A stretch of 64,000 nucleotides of DNA, from contig JBANDB010000007.1 of NCBI GenBank assembly GCA_037576215.1, forward strand, positions 2,015,001 through 2,079,000, given 5' to 3'. Below, piece after piece: positions 10,987 through 24,268 of the stretch. A program made the translations under genes and the position numbers. How positions within the stretch are numbered: position 1 is the stretch's first letter; each line of letters begins with the position of its first letter. This DNA is from Armillaria gallica (Eukaryota > Basidiomycota > Agaricomycetes > Agaricales > Physalacriaceae). Under the pieces are notes generated by a model, which worked only from the letters and a program-made list of their open reading frames with translations, searched no databases and was not told the DNA's origin.

Positions 10987-13900
10987 CTACCTCGCAACAA
11001 GACCCAGGAATAAGCAATGCTTTGTATGGAGCAGCGCTGCCAGTGTTTTTGTGAGAATGTCGGCAGTCATGTCAAGTGTGGGCACCCAATGTGTAATGAA
11101 ACTGTCCATATGCAGGTGTTCACGAATGAAGTGGTAATGAATGTCAATGTGCTTCATATGACTCGTGCTGCTGTAAGAGGAAGCAACTTCCAGGGAAGCC
11201 TGGTTATCGGAACTGATGGGAAAGGGACGTGGAATGGGAAGATCTTGTAGATGAAGGAACATCCTTATCCAAAGGAGTTCCTTCAGAACATGTGTCAGAC
11301 CCATGTACTCGGACTCTGTGGACGAGAGGGAAATGGACTTCTGCTTGACGCTAGACCAAGCAACAAGGCCGCCATAGAGAAAGACTCCATATCTCAAAAT
11401 ACTCTTCCAATCTTGTTCATCAGACACCCAATCAGCATCTACCAGTGCCAGATCTGAGCAAAGGATGGCATCAGGACTGACCTTCTCTTGCTGGTATACA
11501 CCCCCATACTCGAGCGCCCAATCCGCAGTTGCGTTAAGGTAACAAAGAACACCCTTTGCAGCAGAGAGTAGTGCATGGTTCGGACACGCATTGAACTGGC
11601 CTAGAGCCATTGCAGTGAAAGCAAGGTCAGGGCCAGTAGTGACAGCCAAGTAGATGTAAGATCCTGTAAGACTTTGATAGAGTGCCTTGATGTCGTCGTC
11701 GGCAATGTCAGGTAATGCATTTTCAGGCATTGGCATGAGCTTGTCAAGTTTTGCATGGAGAGGAACAGAAGACTTTGTACACTGCAGCATATTGTGCATT
11801 GCCAAGAGGTCCAAAACGAAATACTTCTGTGAAAGCCACAGTTTCTTTGCCGCACGATCTCGCTCAATGTGAATGCCAAGGAACATAGAAGCTGGTCCCA
11901 TGTCCTTGATAGAGAAACGCTCGTTAAGCACTCCGATGAGCCAGGAATAGAGCGGAGGGGAATTCGTTGCACAAAGACCATCATCGACATGAATTGGGAT
12001 AATGATGAAAATGTCAGAGCCATCTAAGGGCATAGAGACGACGGGATGGGGACACGCTCGAGACCATCATCCAGTGAAAATGGCTTCATCCACAGGGCAT
12101 GAAACCAGGCCAAGACCCCATAGGACAGAAGAGAATTCCTTGAACCACTCGTGTGGGGATTGCTTGAGTCCATAGATAGCTTTTTGCAGTCATTGGAAGT
12201 CAGCAGGATTATCAAGCTGGTAGCCAGGAATTTGCTTCGAGTAGACCTCCTCATTAAGAGGGGCATTCAAAAAAGCAGTACACACATCAAACATATATAG
12301 CTCCAGGTCCTCACATGCAGAATAAGCAAGGACAATACGAATGCTTGTCATCTTCGAGACGGGAGTGTAAGTGTTACCATAGTCATCAGGATGCTGACAA
12401 TGTCCCTGAGCGACAATGCGAGCTTTCATGACCTTGCCAGTCTCAGAATCCTTCCAAACAAAAACCCACTGAAGACCGATGGCCTTCTTGCCAGGAGGTA
12501 GTTTCTGAACAGGTGTTGGGTCGAATACGCCTTTGTCATCCATCGCGAACTTCTCAGTATCCATTGCTGCAAGCCATTGATCCTTATCAGGGCGAGCAAC
12601 AGCCTCATGATAGGTAGCCGGAGGCTTGGTCAAGTCCCAAACACGCAGTGCAGAAGACCAGTAAGGCAAGCCACGAGCAAGAAATACTGTGGGATGAGAG
12701 GTAGTCACATGTGAATCAAGCGAGTCAAGGGAAAAAAACTCGTCAGCAGGCGCCACTGAGTCAGCGATGAGAAGAGCAGCAGCATCTATAGCAGCTTTTG
12801 CTGCAGGCATAGAACGACGTTGTCGAGCATGGTCTTTTGTCCCTTGTAGCTGACGCTGCCATTCGGTACCTTTCTCTGTAGGGTTTAGGATACAGGAGGG
12901 CTGGGGGGAAAGTGGATCATTAGGAAGTGAGTTGGTAGAAGGGGTAGGAGAATCATCAGAAGTAATACCAGAGGGAGGGTCAACCATCTTCTGCTTAGAG
13001 CTGAGTTTACCAGGAGTCTCCTCATCAAACTCAACGTCGTGGGAGAAGTAGTACTTGCCTTTCAGGTCGTGTACCCACCAGCCAATACGATCCTCTTTGT
13101 AGTGGATGAAGATGCCCTCAAACATTTTAAGGCCACCCTTGACACACTTTTCATGAGGAATATTGACCCAACAATGGCACCCCCATACCCAAAGGTGGGC
13201 TAAGTTAGGTTTCTTCGAGTGGAGCTGTTCATAGGGAGTAGTATCTTTGGGAATAGAGGAGTCAGGGAGACGCATGTAGAGGTAAGCCGTAGTCAAGATG
13301 GCATCGGCAAGAAAAGAAGCAGGTAGACCAGAATGGGCTAACAAAGTCAAGGCACGTTCTTCAATGGTACAGATGAATCGTTTGATTTTTCTGTTTTGCT
13401 GATGAGCATAGGGGACACTTGTTGGTGCCGAATACCCTTCTTTCGAAGGTACTCACCCATGTCGCTGTCAACAAACTCCAGGGCATTATCAGAACGCATG
13501 AACATTACCGGACGACCAGAGATCCTTTCCCATTTTGCAATAGTAGACTCGAAATGCTTGAATGCTTCGTTCTTTCGCCTCATCATGTGAACAGCAGCAG
13601 CAGTAGTCTTATCCTCCAGCATAGTGAAGAAGTAACAGGCTCCTTGAGGAGAGGCGGTTGGGAAAGGACTGCAGGTATCAACATGAACGAGTTCGTTCAC
13701 AAGCTCAGCACAATGACCATTATGCTCAAAAGGTTTTTGAGCATGTTTCCCGATGAGACAGGAAGGGCAGACGAGTTTGGCTTTAGAACCATGGACAACA
13801 ATACCAGTAATGGCATCACCACCGATGACATCGGAAGTAAGATCCTGGCCAGGATGACCTAGGCGACAATGCCAGATGTGACGTGAGGGTTTAGTTCAGC

Positions 13901-14297
13901 AGAAAGGTTCAGGCATAGCAACTGAGCATGAAGGAGAATCAACTGAAGGAGGTTCAAGAATTTCACAGTCAATAAAGAAAAGATAACCGTGAACCTTCGC
14001 TGAGAAACGAATGCCTGCCAAAGAGGAATGATCTTTAGGGAAATGAACCGAAGTCCAGTTGTTGCCAAAAGTAAGAAACATCTTTCTTTCAGTGAGAGCA
14101 CCAACAGAAATGAGATTCATGGGCACAGCCAGGGCATGGAGACAGTCCAAAAGACAGATGACAACATGCTTCCCATTGGAGCAACAGACACGGATATGAA
14201 TCTCACCATGAGCCAGGGTGCTGAGGACACCACAGTTCGCAGTTTTAATGTCAACTGCCTCAACTCCACCAATCAGCATGACCCTTCGAAGATGCAA
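10987..14297 (-). pseudogene. Copia Pol remnant (pre-integrase, integrase, RT, RNase H)
   Basis: Similarity begins at 14297 in the protease-to-pre-integrase linker. HIWHCRLGHPGQ near 13875 is the GAG-pre-integrase motif. The integrase core follows (13700-13400) with ELVHVDTCSPF and RSDNALEFVD. A one-base frameshift near 13409, in a C run, separates it from 13350-12190. The reverse transcriptase spans about 12560-11800 with LQWVFVWK, AFLNAPLNEEV and IHVDDGL. RNase H follows with STESEYMGL and ADILTKTLA, ending at 10987. TGA stops occur near 13904, 12189 and 12078. The aspartate-containing protease core is absent. Confidence 0.88.
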
Positions 14298-15435
14298 TCC
14301 TCTGAGCCTGCCTCATCCGCTTCCAAATCATCTTCTCACATAAATAATCGTCCTTCTACATGTCCCCCCGATCGTTCTTCTTCTCATAGAGCAAATTTAG
14401 CCAACTCTCAGGAACCCATTTCTTTGGACAGTGATGTTTCCACGTCTGACGTGGATGTATATGCCAACGTCGCAGAGTTACCTGATTCAGATTGTACCGT
14501 CGATACCTTAATCGAAGACGAGTTTTTCAGCCTAACTTTTAAAACTAAGTTGGGCATAGGTCTAGAGTACTTAACTTATAATTTTAAACTTTCAAGCATA
14601 GGGTAGAATTTATACAAACCGATAGGATTAAATAAAGTTAATTTTTTTTTTTTTAGATTACAGTTTGTTGGAAATAGATCTTAAAATTGTATAAAATGGT
14701 AAAAGATCAAAATAATGTTTCAACTATAACTGAAACAGAGTACTATGATTTAATAGGAACAAATCGATTAATTTTGGCTGATAAATCAATTCCTGCCTTC
14801 TTCTAACTTGTGTTATATGTTTTTTATACTGGGAATAATGCGGGCACAGTAAAACTGTATAATAAGCAATGTCTTTACCCTCACAATAGTTATTTGGCCG
14901 CAAAACTTACAACATTGCACTACCTAACATCCAGTACGCTAGGCCAACTTCTAGAAGCATTGCACTCCAACAAGTTTACACTCATTGTACTTAGTCATTC
15001 CTTCCAGTTAAATAAGAATATTTGTATTAGCATTCCAAAATTTAAATGATATAAATTTAAATGCGTAAAATCTGAAACAAATTGAAATTGAGTATTATTA
15101 GAATCAAATTGATATCATATAAATAAAGAAATAAAGAATGTTATTAAAGATGTAGTTAAGGCTATTTGTCTCATTTGATTACTGTCTTCTTGTATTGGTA
15201 AGAGAAGTATTGAACCTAAAATTGGTAGTAGAATTAGTAAAGTGATCATTTATTATTATTAAAGAATTGAGTGTATTGTTAATTTACAATTTTTCACAAC
15301 TTAGTTAACTAATTCAACAAAGAGTAGAATTAAAAGTAGTGTAACTATTAATTAAAGTATTAATATTTTTACAATAAAACAAATAAAGTATTATTACAGA
15401 AACCTCTTCACTCTCCATAAAAAATTAAACTAGAT
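14285..15435. other. AT-rich mosaic insert inside copia, partly mitochondrial
   Basis: Copia similarity stops at about 15435 and resumes at about 14297. The interval has very different composition: roughly 15020-15430 and 14600-14800 are extremely AT-rich, while 14810-15010 and 14285-14550 are less so, which suggests several joined fragments. One fragment is mitochondrial nad4. The others are unidentified. The plus-strand frame 14284-14606 is open but matches nothing I recognise. Confidence 0.6.
15034..15249 (-). pseudogene. nad4: Mitochondrial nad4 N-terminal fragment (NUMT)
   Basis: An ATG at 15249 reads 72 codons of a typical fungal mitochondrial NADH dehydrogenase subunit 4 start: MITLLILLPILGSILLLPIQ, then NQMRQIALTTSLITFFISLF, then YQFDSNNTQFQFVSDF. 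The codon before YQFD is TGA, which fungal mitochondria read as Trp, at a position where nad4 proteins commonly have Trp. Similarity ends at HLNFG. Codon use is strongly A/T-ending. In the nucleus this is non-functional DNA of mitochondrial origin. Confidence 0.78.
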
Positions 15436-15523
15436 TAATGGATGTCCCATAGGATTGTTTGCTTCGAGAACGGTGACATCTTGGACAAAATGTTGTCCAT
15501 GGAGCTATGGCTGATCTGAGAGG

Positions 15524-16418
15524 TTATTGTGAAGAAGAACTTGCTTCCCCATGCAACCTCACTCTCGACCCACAATTCAGGGAATCCTCGATGATGTGGG
15601 GAAGAAGACCCTGTATGTCAGCAACAGACTTAACACCATGTAGCCACTGTGTCCAAGTACTCTTACCCATGAGCTCTGTGATGGACGTTGTCAATGGGAC
15701 AGAAGAAGAATTGGAACAAGAAGTAGTATGAGTATCATAAGAATTTTGTACGGTAGAAGGATTGACGTTATTAGGAGCGGTATTATTAAAAGGACGGTTA
15801 TCTTGAGAATTAAAAAAAGAAAAAGAAGGTTGTTGTTGTTGTTGAAGAGGGGGATTATTTTGTTGGAAAGACGTTTGCTGTTGTTGAGAATTTTGAGTAT
15901 GTAGGAAAGAAGGATTAAAAGGAAAGTAACCAGGCGGCGGCTGCTGCTGAGTAGGAAAAAATGCCATGGGCTGATGATGAGCGGTATCTACAGGAAAGGT
16001 AGGATGAGAAGGAAAAGAGCCAGATGGCGTAAAAGTAGAAACATTATCATAAGAACGATGCAGAAAAGGTCCCGGATGTCTATGCAGCTCAAACGGAGGA
16101 ACAGGGGGTCGAGTACCTGGAGGCACAGAGGAGTGATACCAAGAGGAATGAGGATGTGTCCCAGGCGGAGGTGGATGGTTCCAGAAGACATCAGGAGCAA
16201 CGGATGGATGAACACCATTATTCGGGGTCCAATACATAGGTGCCTAGGTTGATATATGCATCCAAAATGGGGTGTATGCGTCGAAAAAACGACTGTAGGC
16301 GGGTAACAGGGAGTTCATCTGCAGCGGCCGTGAGCTCGGGAATGGTCGTCAGAGCTGGGAAGGGTATACCGAAAGATTTATCGCGGAGACACAGGCAAAA
16401 TTGGTACCGCGAAGGCAA
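15524..16418 (-). pseudogene. Copia Gag N-terminal part, frameshifted
   Basis: An ATG at 16418 opens about 62 codons (MPSRYQFCLCLRDKSFG). A one-base frame change near 16240 leads into a Pro/Gln/His-rich frame (16237-15524) with polyglutamine-type tracts. The low-complexity part and its position directly after the 5' LTR fit a fungal copia Gag. The CCHC knuckle and protease that should follow are missing because the AT-rich insert begins near 15435. Confidence 0.6.
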
Positions 16419-16510
16419 AATGCAAGATAGAAAGTGATAAGAAAAGGCGAGTCGTCGATTTTTCCGAGTCGTGTATTGGCGAGGGCAGTCAGATTAAAAA
16501 ACCCATGACC

Positions 16511-16766
16511 TAATGGACTGAGTCCTGTACCAATACAACGAATGATGAGCTGAAGGTACAGTAAGTAAAGTGGTAAAGGCGAAGTAAGATAAAAGACAAA
16601 CCTCCTCAGATCTCGGAATGATAGGGAGAACGACTGAGGAGGGAAAGAGAAGGAAACAGCATATATGTATGTATCGTAGACGTCACGTGAAAATCATCTG
16701 ACCAGAACGCGGTACGTGTCCCCGACATCCGAATAAGTCCCAAGTACCCCAGTACTCCTTCTAACA
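16511..16766 (-). repeat. 5' LTR of the copia element
   Basis: 256 bp with the same ends as the 3' LTR. It keeps a block of about 50 bp (near 16552-16602) that the 3' LTR lacks. The leader begins directly after it on the minus strand. Confidence 0.88.
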
Positions 16767-16989
16767 TGGTCCTCATTGGTAAATCCACGCTAGATGATGA
16801 TACAAAACTCATGGCCTGGAGAGAGTCCACCCCAGATGAAGGGGATATATTTGCTTGGCTGGCCATGATCAATTCCGGTGCCTCGTTCCCACTAGGTTTA
16901 ATACGGGGCTTCGGGATATTCTGATTCGTCAGAGTTCCGTCTGTTGGTGGAGCCCCCACCTCGAGTCTCTCCGCCGCTCGGTGAACCAT

Positions 16990-18081
16990 ACGAGATGAGA
17001 AGAGGGCAGGAAATAAAGAAATTCTAATGATGATACAGGAGAGAGGGAGCCAAGAACAATAAGTACTACACGAAGAATTGGTAGTTTCTCACACACCAGT
17101 CCAGGATAGAGAACAGGCAGACGAGACGAGTGAAATGCCTGCAGGGTACCGAAGAGTGTGTCACAGAAATGAAACAGAGAAAGGGAATTCGCCAGCGATA
17201 ATGAATGTGGGACTCTTCTGCCCGCCCTGTTCCGGGCGTATGTCTAGCGCTCGAGTGGCAAACAGAAGCACCTCGGTGCGATGCCATCCCCTTGTCTACG
17301 CGCTTCTGCGACCGTTCCCCATGTCATATAGAGGTTCGAACACTCAGATGCTCAGGCACCACCCTCAGAACATCACCTGCACGAACACACACGCTGAGTG
17401 TATTCAAGCGCTTGTCCGTGTGGAACACGAATTCTAGTCCACGGCACGACCGGGTGTCGACCGGCCAGTAGAAAAGGCGTGTAAGGCAAGTATTGCGTGT
17501 TCACACAACGTCCCTGGGAGCGTAGGGTAGTCGGTCAAACTTCAGATAAACTGGACACACGGGGACGAATCGAAAACAGGCACACAAAACGAGCAACACA
17601 TTTCACGTAGTGTTCCTCCGACTCCGACCGTTATTAATCATTCCGTCCTACAGCCCTTCATGACACCATTCCGTTGTTATCTGCACGTTGTGAAATACAT
17701 GCGCTTCATTGGACCGCCGAGGGCAGTGAGGCTGTCAGAGTAATTGGGCACATGGAGACAGGAAGTGGCACGTAAAGAAGTTAGAACCACACTTTCCAGG
17801 ATGCGTCTATTTAGAACCTCGACAAATAGAAACATCTTTATCGGTTGCGGAGACGAGCGAATGAAACAGGCTAGTCATGTTCAACGTTCGGTTGGCAAAG
17901 CATTGCCTCCATGACATGGAAACATTCTTTACTATGAGTGTGGGCCTTGAAAAGGTGAACAGACATCCTTCCAAAGCTCACGCTCGAGATCTCGGAGACA
18001 GGCAACACTGCAGCAGGCGCTTAGTGAGAAAAATGAAAGTAGGCAAAGATCACGGTGATAATCACCATGTGTAGCGACAAT
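16990..18081. other. Intergenic region, no gene seen
   Basis: Only short overlapping frames on both strands, without domain-like composition. It holds the presumed promoter of the DUF2235 gene on the left and the 3' flank of the kinase gene on the right. Confidence 0.35.
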
Positions 18082-20540
18082 CTACTTTGCAATAGCAGAG
18101 ACCAACTGCTTTAATCGACCCTCTATGCTGTGGATATCTCCCATAATCAAATTATGCTTGTTTTCCAAGCCATCGAACGTCGTGTTCTCGTATGAGAGAC
18201 CCGACCCCACTCGCAAACGAGGTGTACTGTCGTCTTCACCACCTCGCTGAGGCGTCTCCGTCACCTTCACGGGCAGATCCGTACCCGTCCGCTGCGAAAA
18301 GTCGCTCGACCGCTGAGTAAGTGTTACCGTAGCATTAGGCGTGGTGCTCCGTTTCGACATAACGGATCCCGGCCTAGGGCTCGGACTCGGACTTGGTGGT
18401 GCCTCCATATCCGTGTCAGTTTCCTCTTCCGAGTCAGGAACATTCACGGCTATCTTCCGTGGATCCCCTTGGGGGTGGAAGCGAAGTTCTTTCAGTGATG
18501 CTGACCGACTGCGTCTGCCAATGGAAGTCAAGATATGGGGTTTCCGACCGCTCTCTAGCACTTTCTTATGTGCGCTCATGCCAATACAGTCGATAAGCTG
18601 CTTCATGGCCTCGCGTTCTGAGACGGGACGTTTGGTGACCGTTGTACGACGGGCAGTGCTGTTTCGTGAAAGTGTCTGGTATGGAGTCCGAGGTCCGGAT
18701 CGGATAGGCGTGCTGAAAGGATGTGTATTGGGGGTGGGTGTTAGAAGATGAGGCACCATCGTAGAACCGATAGTGGCGTGAGATAGTCCAAGTAGTTTAA
18801 GTGTATTCAATGTACCAGCAACGGGTTCACCAGGTGCCAGGTCCGGGAATGCAACCGTCCTGGGTCCCCATGTAAACCCGATAAAAGCAGAACTATTGTC
18901 TCCAGATGTCGGTCGAGGTGTTGCTATAGACCTCAGAATAGAGAGACCCTGAGAAGAGCCAGCAGATGACTGGAAAAGGTGGGAGAAAGCGAAGGGTTTC
19001 GACTCATCGCCATCTAATCCGTCGTCCTCCATTTCAAGCTCGGCATTGGGATCCGCGTAGATAAATTGAGGAACGTGAATGTTCGTGGGGACCGTCTCTA
19101 ATGACCAAAAATCAACATCAAGACAGTGTAGGTATAACACAGAAACCCACCATCGTGGAGATTGGTCCAGCGGACATTGGCAAAAAACTTGTGAGAGATG
19201 AGCTCAGCTACGGAATGTCTCCCTAGACGGAATTCGGCATCGGTAAGCAACCTTCGAGAATGGCTATTAACAGGGCCGATAAGTTGGAATGATAGTGCAC
19301 TCACTTGCGTAAAAGGTCCTGGAATTCGGGTGAAATTATAATATTATTATTGAAGGGAATGTATCTCTGAACATAAATCAGCGTCTATTGGACAAGATAC
19401 AGAAGAGAACAGACGTTGTCAGCCATAATCTTGGCGTATGTCCTTCGGATATCCTCTGCAAAGAAGGGCGCTTGACCGTAAGCCATTTCATACAACATCG
19501 CACCCATGCTCCACCAGTCCGTCTCTCGTCCATAAACGTCATCTTCATGCTCGAATTCGGAGCTGCGGTCGTCATCTTCTATTTCCAAGGCAACCAACGC
19601 CCGCTCATGGGCCTTGAGTATCTCTGGCGAGATGTAATCACAAGTACCACATGGGACGAGACAATGTTGCTTCGGCAGACGCTGACTGCCATCCGCCATG
19701 CGGGGAAGAAGCGGGGCCGCCGTACCAAAATCAATCAAGAGAATATGAGCGTTCGGCTTGAGGACAAAATTGTGAGGTTTGATATCTCTGTTCCAATGTC
19801 AGAAAGAGTTCATACATGCGAATCTCGGACCTACCTGTGCACAAAACCTTGTGAGTGACACCAATGAATCGCGCTGACGATTTGTGGTGCCCACCATCTG
19901 ATATCACGCTCGGAAATCCTGCCGTCCAGCGCGCTGGACTCCAACACATCCCATAGAGTTCCTCCCTCGGCATAGTCCATGACGAGCTTCAAATGCATCG
20001 GGGTTTGGAATGCACACAGCAAATGTGGCACCCACTGTGAATCGGTGGTTGTCGCAAGGCGTAGGATATCGCGTTCAAGCTGCGGGGAACATTGCTTTAT
20101 TGCCTTCATCAGCTGCATACCCACAGACTGGACTATCGACGGCGTACCTCCCGCGCCCTTAGAACAAATTTCTTCTCGATGGTCTTGCGTACATAGACGC
20201 GCCCGTCTAGTCTGCATTTGACAACATCGATCTGTAAACAACAATGAGGCTTGAGTTCTCCGAGGACAAAGGAACGTACGACGCCAAACTGGCCGTAGTC
20301 AAGCTTCCCGACCACCTGAAAATCTTTATCCTGAAGCTTTAAGGAGTCGATTTCGATAGTCCTCGCTGTTATGATCAGCTATACATAACATAAGAGTGAC
20401 TCGATGCGCATACATGTCTTGCCAATAACGCTCTGGCCGTGCAGCAACCGGTCCAGTGCCAGCCCATCCTCCTCCTCGTCGCCATGGCTTTTCAGAAGTT
20501 CTTGAAGTCTCGATTTCCGTTTTATCCAAGAGAGAGACAT
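18082..20540 (-). CDS. AGC-type serine/threonine protein kinase
   Basis: The start ATG at 20540 gives a short basic N-terminus ([20 protein letters not shown]). An intron at 20413-20366 follows, then the glycine loop [12 protein letters not shown], the VRK lysine segment, and, across further GT-AG introns, [11 protein letters not shown] (catalytic loop), DFGTAAP and GTCDYISPE (activation segment). [18 protein letters not shown] is the end of the kinase domain as in AGC kinases. The C-terminal ~340 residues (last exon from about 19087 to 18082) are Ser/Pro/Thr-rich and end in a possible short coiled coil. All kinase landmarks are intact, so it should be active. The DMPK/ROCK-like subgroup is a guess. 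Acidic residues are inserted after GTCDYISPE. Confidence 0.85.
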
Positions 20541-20942
20541 GCATTAGGTCGTTCAAATTTTCGAAGGAATAAAAATACAGCTGTACAGATAGATGAACAA
20601 GAAATGGAGGGAACGATTGACGGTGATGGAAAAGGGAGAACAAACATAGGGCTGTTATGCCGTCACACGACGTCACGATATCTGGACATGCCGACTCCGA
20701 TGCCGAATCAAAATGCCACTTAGAAGTTTGAACGAGTTGGAAACAACTGGAGCCTGAAGAGCATTGGAGGAGAACCTAAAAATCTTTGATTGATAATTAA
20801 TGCAATTATAGATTCTTCCTGAGAAATATTAAGCCGAATCATCACATATACATCTCATAATAATCTAGGTTCAGGCATCCGTGCGAATACGAAGGAATGT
20901 CCAGTATCCGCATCCCTCCCCACGATAAAACAAAACAGTCGT

Positions 20943-22284
20943 CTATGTACGCTCGGCCATAACCGTCTCCTCAGTCCCAAGCTCTAGAGAATCAGATGGA
21001 TCTTCCGAAGAGATTACTGCTTGTTCTGATCCAAGTAAGAAACCCGGATGCGCAAAGTTCATGATGTAAATTGCTAGTACCACCATGGCACCGTCAAACA
21101 CATCTTCGAGATTGAACTCAGCCCGATATTCAAGTGTGGAGAGAAGAGAGGAGACGTACTGAAATATACTTGAGTGGAGATGATTACGCCATTCCACCCA
21201 TCACTCAACTCGATCGTACGGTACACAGCTCTAGAGAATGATATAAGAAGCCGCGAAGTTATGCAAAGTTAACATACATACCGAATATAGAGAAAGAGGG
21301 TGCTAAGAGCCAAAGCTCCTAACATGAGTAAAGATTTTCCACTCATGACGCCGCGAGAGTAATCGGGCTTCATAGAAGCTACGTCTACCTGGCTATTGGC
21401 CGTACGGGAGGCGATGGGAATGTCCTTGATGTATCGTACAAGAAACTCGGCAGCGCAGATAACATAGACTGTTATCACAACTGCAAGGAGCTGTATAAGT
21501 TATCGACAACGATGTCACAAGCACTTTACTGACCCAGCTGGAACACAATGCCTCCAAGCATGATATTTCCACCCTGTACAAGGAGAGTACTTAGAACCGA
21601 AAAATTCCCCGGAGAATATCTTACTAACCTTGTTGGCGGCTGGTAGAGTATCGGCTGCCGACGCGATGCCGCCTCCAACGCCCTGGATAATCAAGGCGAC
21701 AACATCCTGCAGTATATAAATCGTGGTGAGTGGGTTAAGGACACGGAAGAAGAGGTTGCCTACGCAGGAACAGAAGATAATAGAATCTAGAAACAACTTC
21801 TTAAGATAAACGCCTGGTATTGGGGGTTGTGCCACTCACACATCCGAGGAGTGAGCCTGCTATATACAGGCCCTAATCTCTTGATCAATACGCCGAGGAT
21901 CACGAAATTAGCCACAACCAGAGGCGTCGGCGCGAGGATAGTGGTAACAATTCTAAAAGAACAACTGAACAATTGATCACTTAAAACATGATTCTCAAAC
22001 ATACTGGATTTGAAACGGGCTATTAAGACTTGGGGAGTAACTGGACCATAAGCGTCCACTCCAGCCAAGTACCTCCATGATTCCGGCAAGGCATATGGTG
22101 GGGAAAACCCACCACATCCGATAATAGATGCCTTGACCTACATGGCAGACTACCAGGTCCCGTCAGATGGTTCAATGCGATGATGGCTCGGATGCTCACT
22201 TGTCGAGATAGAATACAATACCACGAATATTATTGCGATTGTCGTTGACGGAATATAGTTGTACGGAGAATCGGCGGGATCCAT
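20943..22284 (-). CDS. RTA1-like seven-transmembrane protein
   Basis: The start ATG at 22284 begins MDPADSPYNYIPS. Introns are inferred after STS, FQI and others. Diagnostic RTA1-family pieces appear in order: IFVVLYSISTSQGIYYRMWW, GIMEVLGWSGRLWS, ILAPTPLVVANFVILG, YSRLTPRM, LQDVVALIIQGVGGGIAS, GNIMLGGIVFQL-like, FLVRYIKDIP, LYIRSVYRTIEL-like and GWNGVIISTQVYFNVFDGAM, ending at MAERT (20943). The family is fungal and membrane-bound. Members include yeast Rta1, Rsb1 and Pug1, linked to lipid or sterol-drug tolerance, but the substrate here cannot be told. Several hydrophobic segments are visible. Confidence 0.85.
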
Positions 22285-22470
22285 ACTTCCCGATCGTAAG
22301 ACCAGAGGCTTAACTGAAAATAAATGAAGGCATAAGAGAAGGAAAGAGTGAGAATAATTTGAAACAGCGTACTAGTGGAATTCATCGTTGGCGATAAAAT
22401 ATACTTTCGCTGCCAGTCTTGAAGCTTGAGACTTTGGAGGGGAACCGCGATTTATGAAAGACAAAAAATA

Positions 22471-22812
22471 CTACCCTGGCCTTAAGTAGCATTCTCTGAA
22501 TACGGAAATACGCATCACAACGCCAAGATATCGCATATGAAAATAAGAGATCATAATGCCGATGACAAGAAATGGAAATATGCTGTGCAGCGCCAACCAG
22601 CTCGAACTCGGCTGTCCGGTAAAGATTGACGAATGTGGTAAAAGGATATCCGAGTCGACTTGCGGCTTGGTGTCAGTGTTCTCGATGCGCGCCATAACAA
22701 TGACATCCGCCACGATCCAATTCCTTCCGTTCGTCTCGGACTTGGAGGTACTGAGGGTAGCAATCGACCGGGAATTTTTGACGAGGACGAAGTTCGGGCC
22801 GGTCGCCTAGAA
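22471..22812 (-). CDS. Possible exon of a small membrane protein
   Basis: A minus-strand open stretch follows a TTCTAG acceptor-like site at about 22812. It reads NFVLVKNSRSIATLSTSK, then a segment ending in a hydrophobic helix (LHSIFPFLVIGIMISYF) and a basic tail, and stops at 22471. I could not find a convincing upstream exon, and it sits in the interval between the divergently read RTA1-like and reductase genes. Family unknown. It could be a spurious frame. Confidence 0.25.
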
Positions 22813-22919
22813 GGGGCGAAGGTACCACGATCACGTTACTTGATGAGTCAACCAACTTAAGCTTCTCGCGATCGTCGCCATTTAGTCGCCATATCATCTT
22901 GCTCCAGGACTTCAACAAG

Positions 22920-24268
<1,349 letters not shown>

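Larger units (their letters stand above)
10764..16766 (-). mobile_element. Ty1/copia LTR retrotransposon with both LTRs
   Basis: The element is oriented on the minus strand: 5' LTR 16766-16511, gag, pol, polypurine tract (GAATGGGGGTG, just above 10967), 3' LTR 10966-10764. A 5-bp direct repeat, TGGTC, flanks it at 10759-10763 and 16767-16771. Pol order is GAG-pre-integrase, integrase, reverse transcriptase, RNase H, which is the copia order. Frameshifts, TGA stops and an AT-rich insert that replaces the Gag end and protease make it inactive. Confidence 0.92.
9099..16989 (-). pseudogene. DUF2235 (Tle1-like alpha/beta hydrolase) gene split by a copia insertion
   Basis: The N-terminal exon begins at 16989 (MVHRAAERLEVG) and is cut at 16772 by the copia element. 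Its frame resumes at 10763. After a Pro-rich linker comes a Cys-rich block (about 10668-10543), then the DUF2235 start NLVVCLDGISNQFG. Later exons carry NTNVVEL, AYQWLTDHYLPGDRIYLF, the nucleophile elbow GFSCRAYQ, AWDTVSSVSIV, LALDECCVKFLPEYF and VWFVGSHS, ending near 9099 with WWFLEHLP and STTR. GT-AG introns are still visible at 10465 and elsewhere. The canonical elbow GFSRGAY is altered, and TGA stops and at least one frameshift are present. Family members are predicted serine hydrolases. This copy is a pseudogene even without the insertion. Confidence 0.8.

Noticed and set aside
14028..14606. Plus-strand frame of 192 codons
   Set aside because: Its first 85 codons are antisense to copia pol; the rest is filler DNA. 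The frame crosses the junction by chance.
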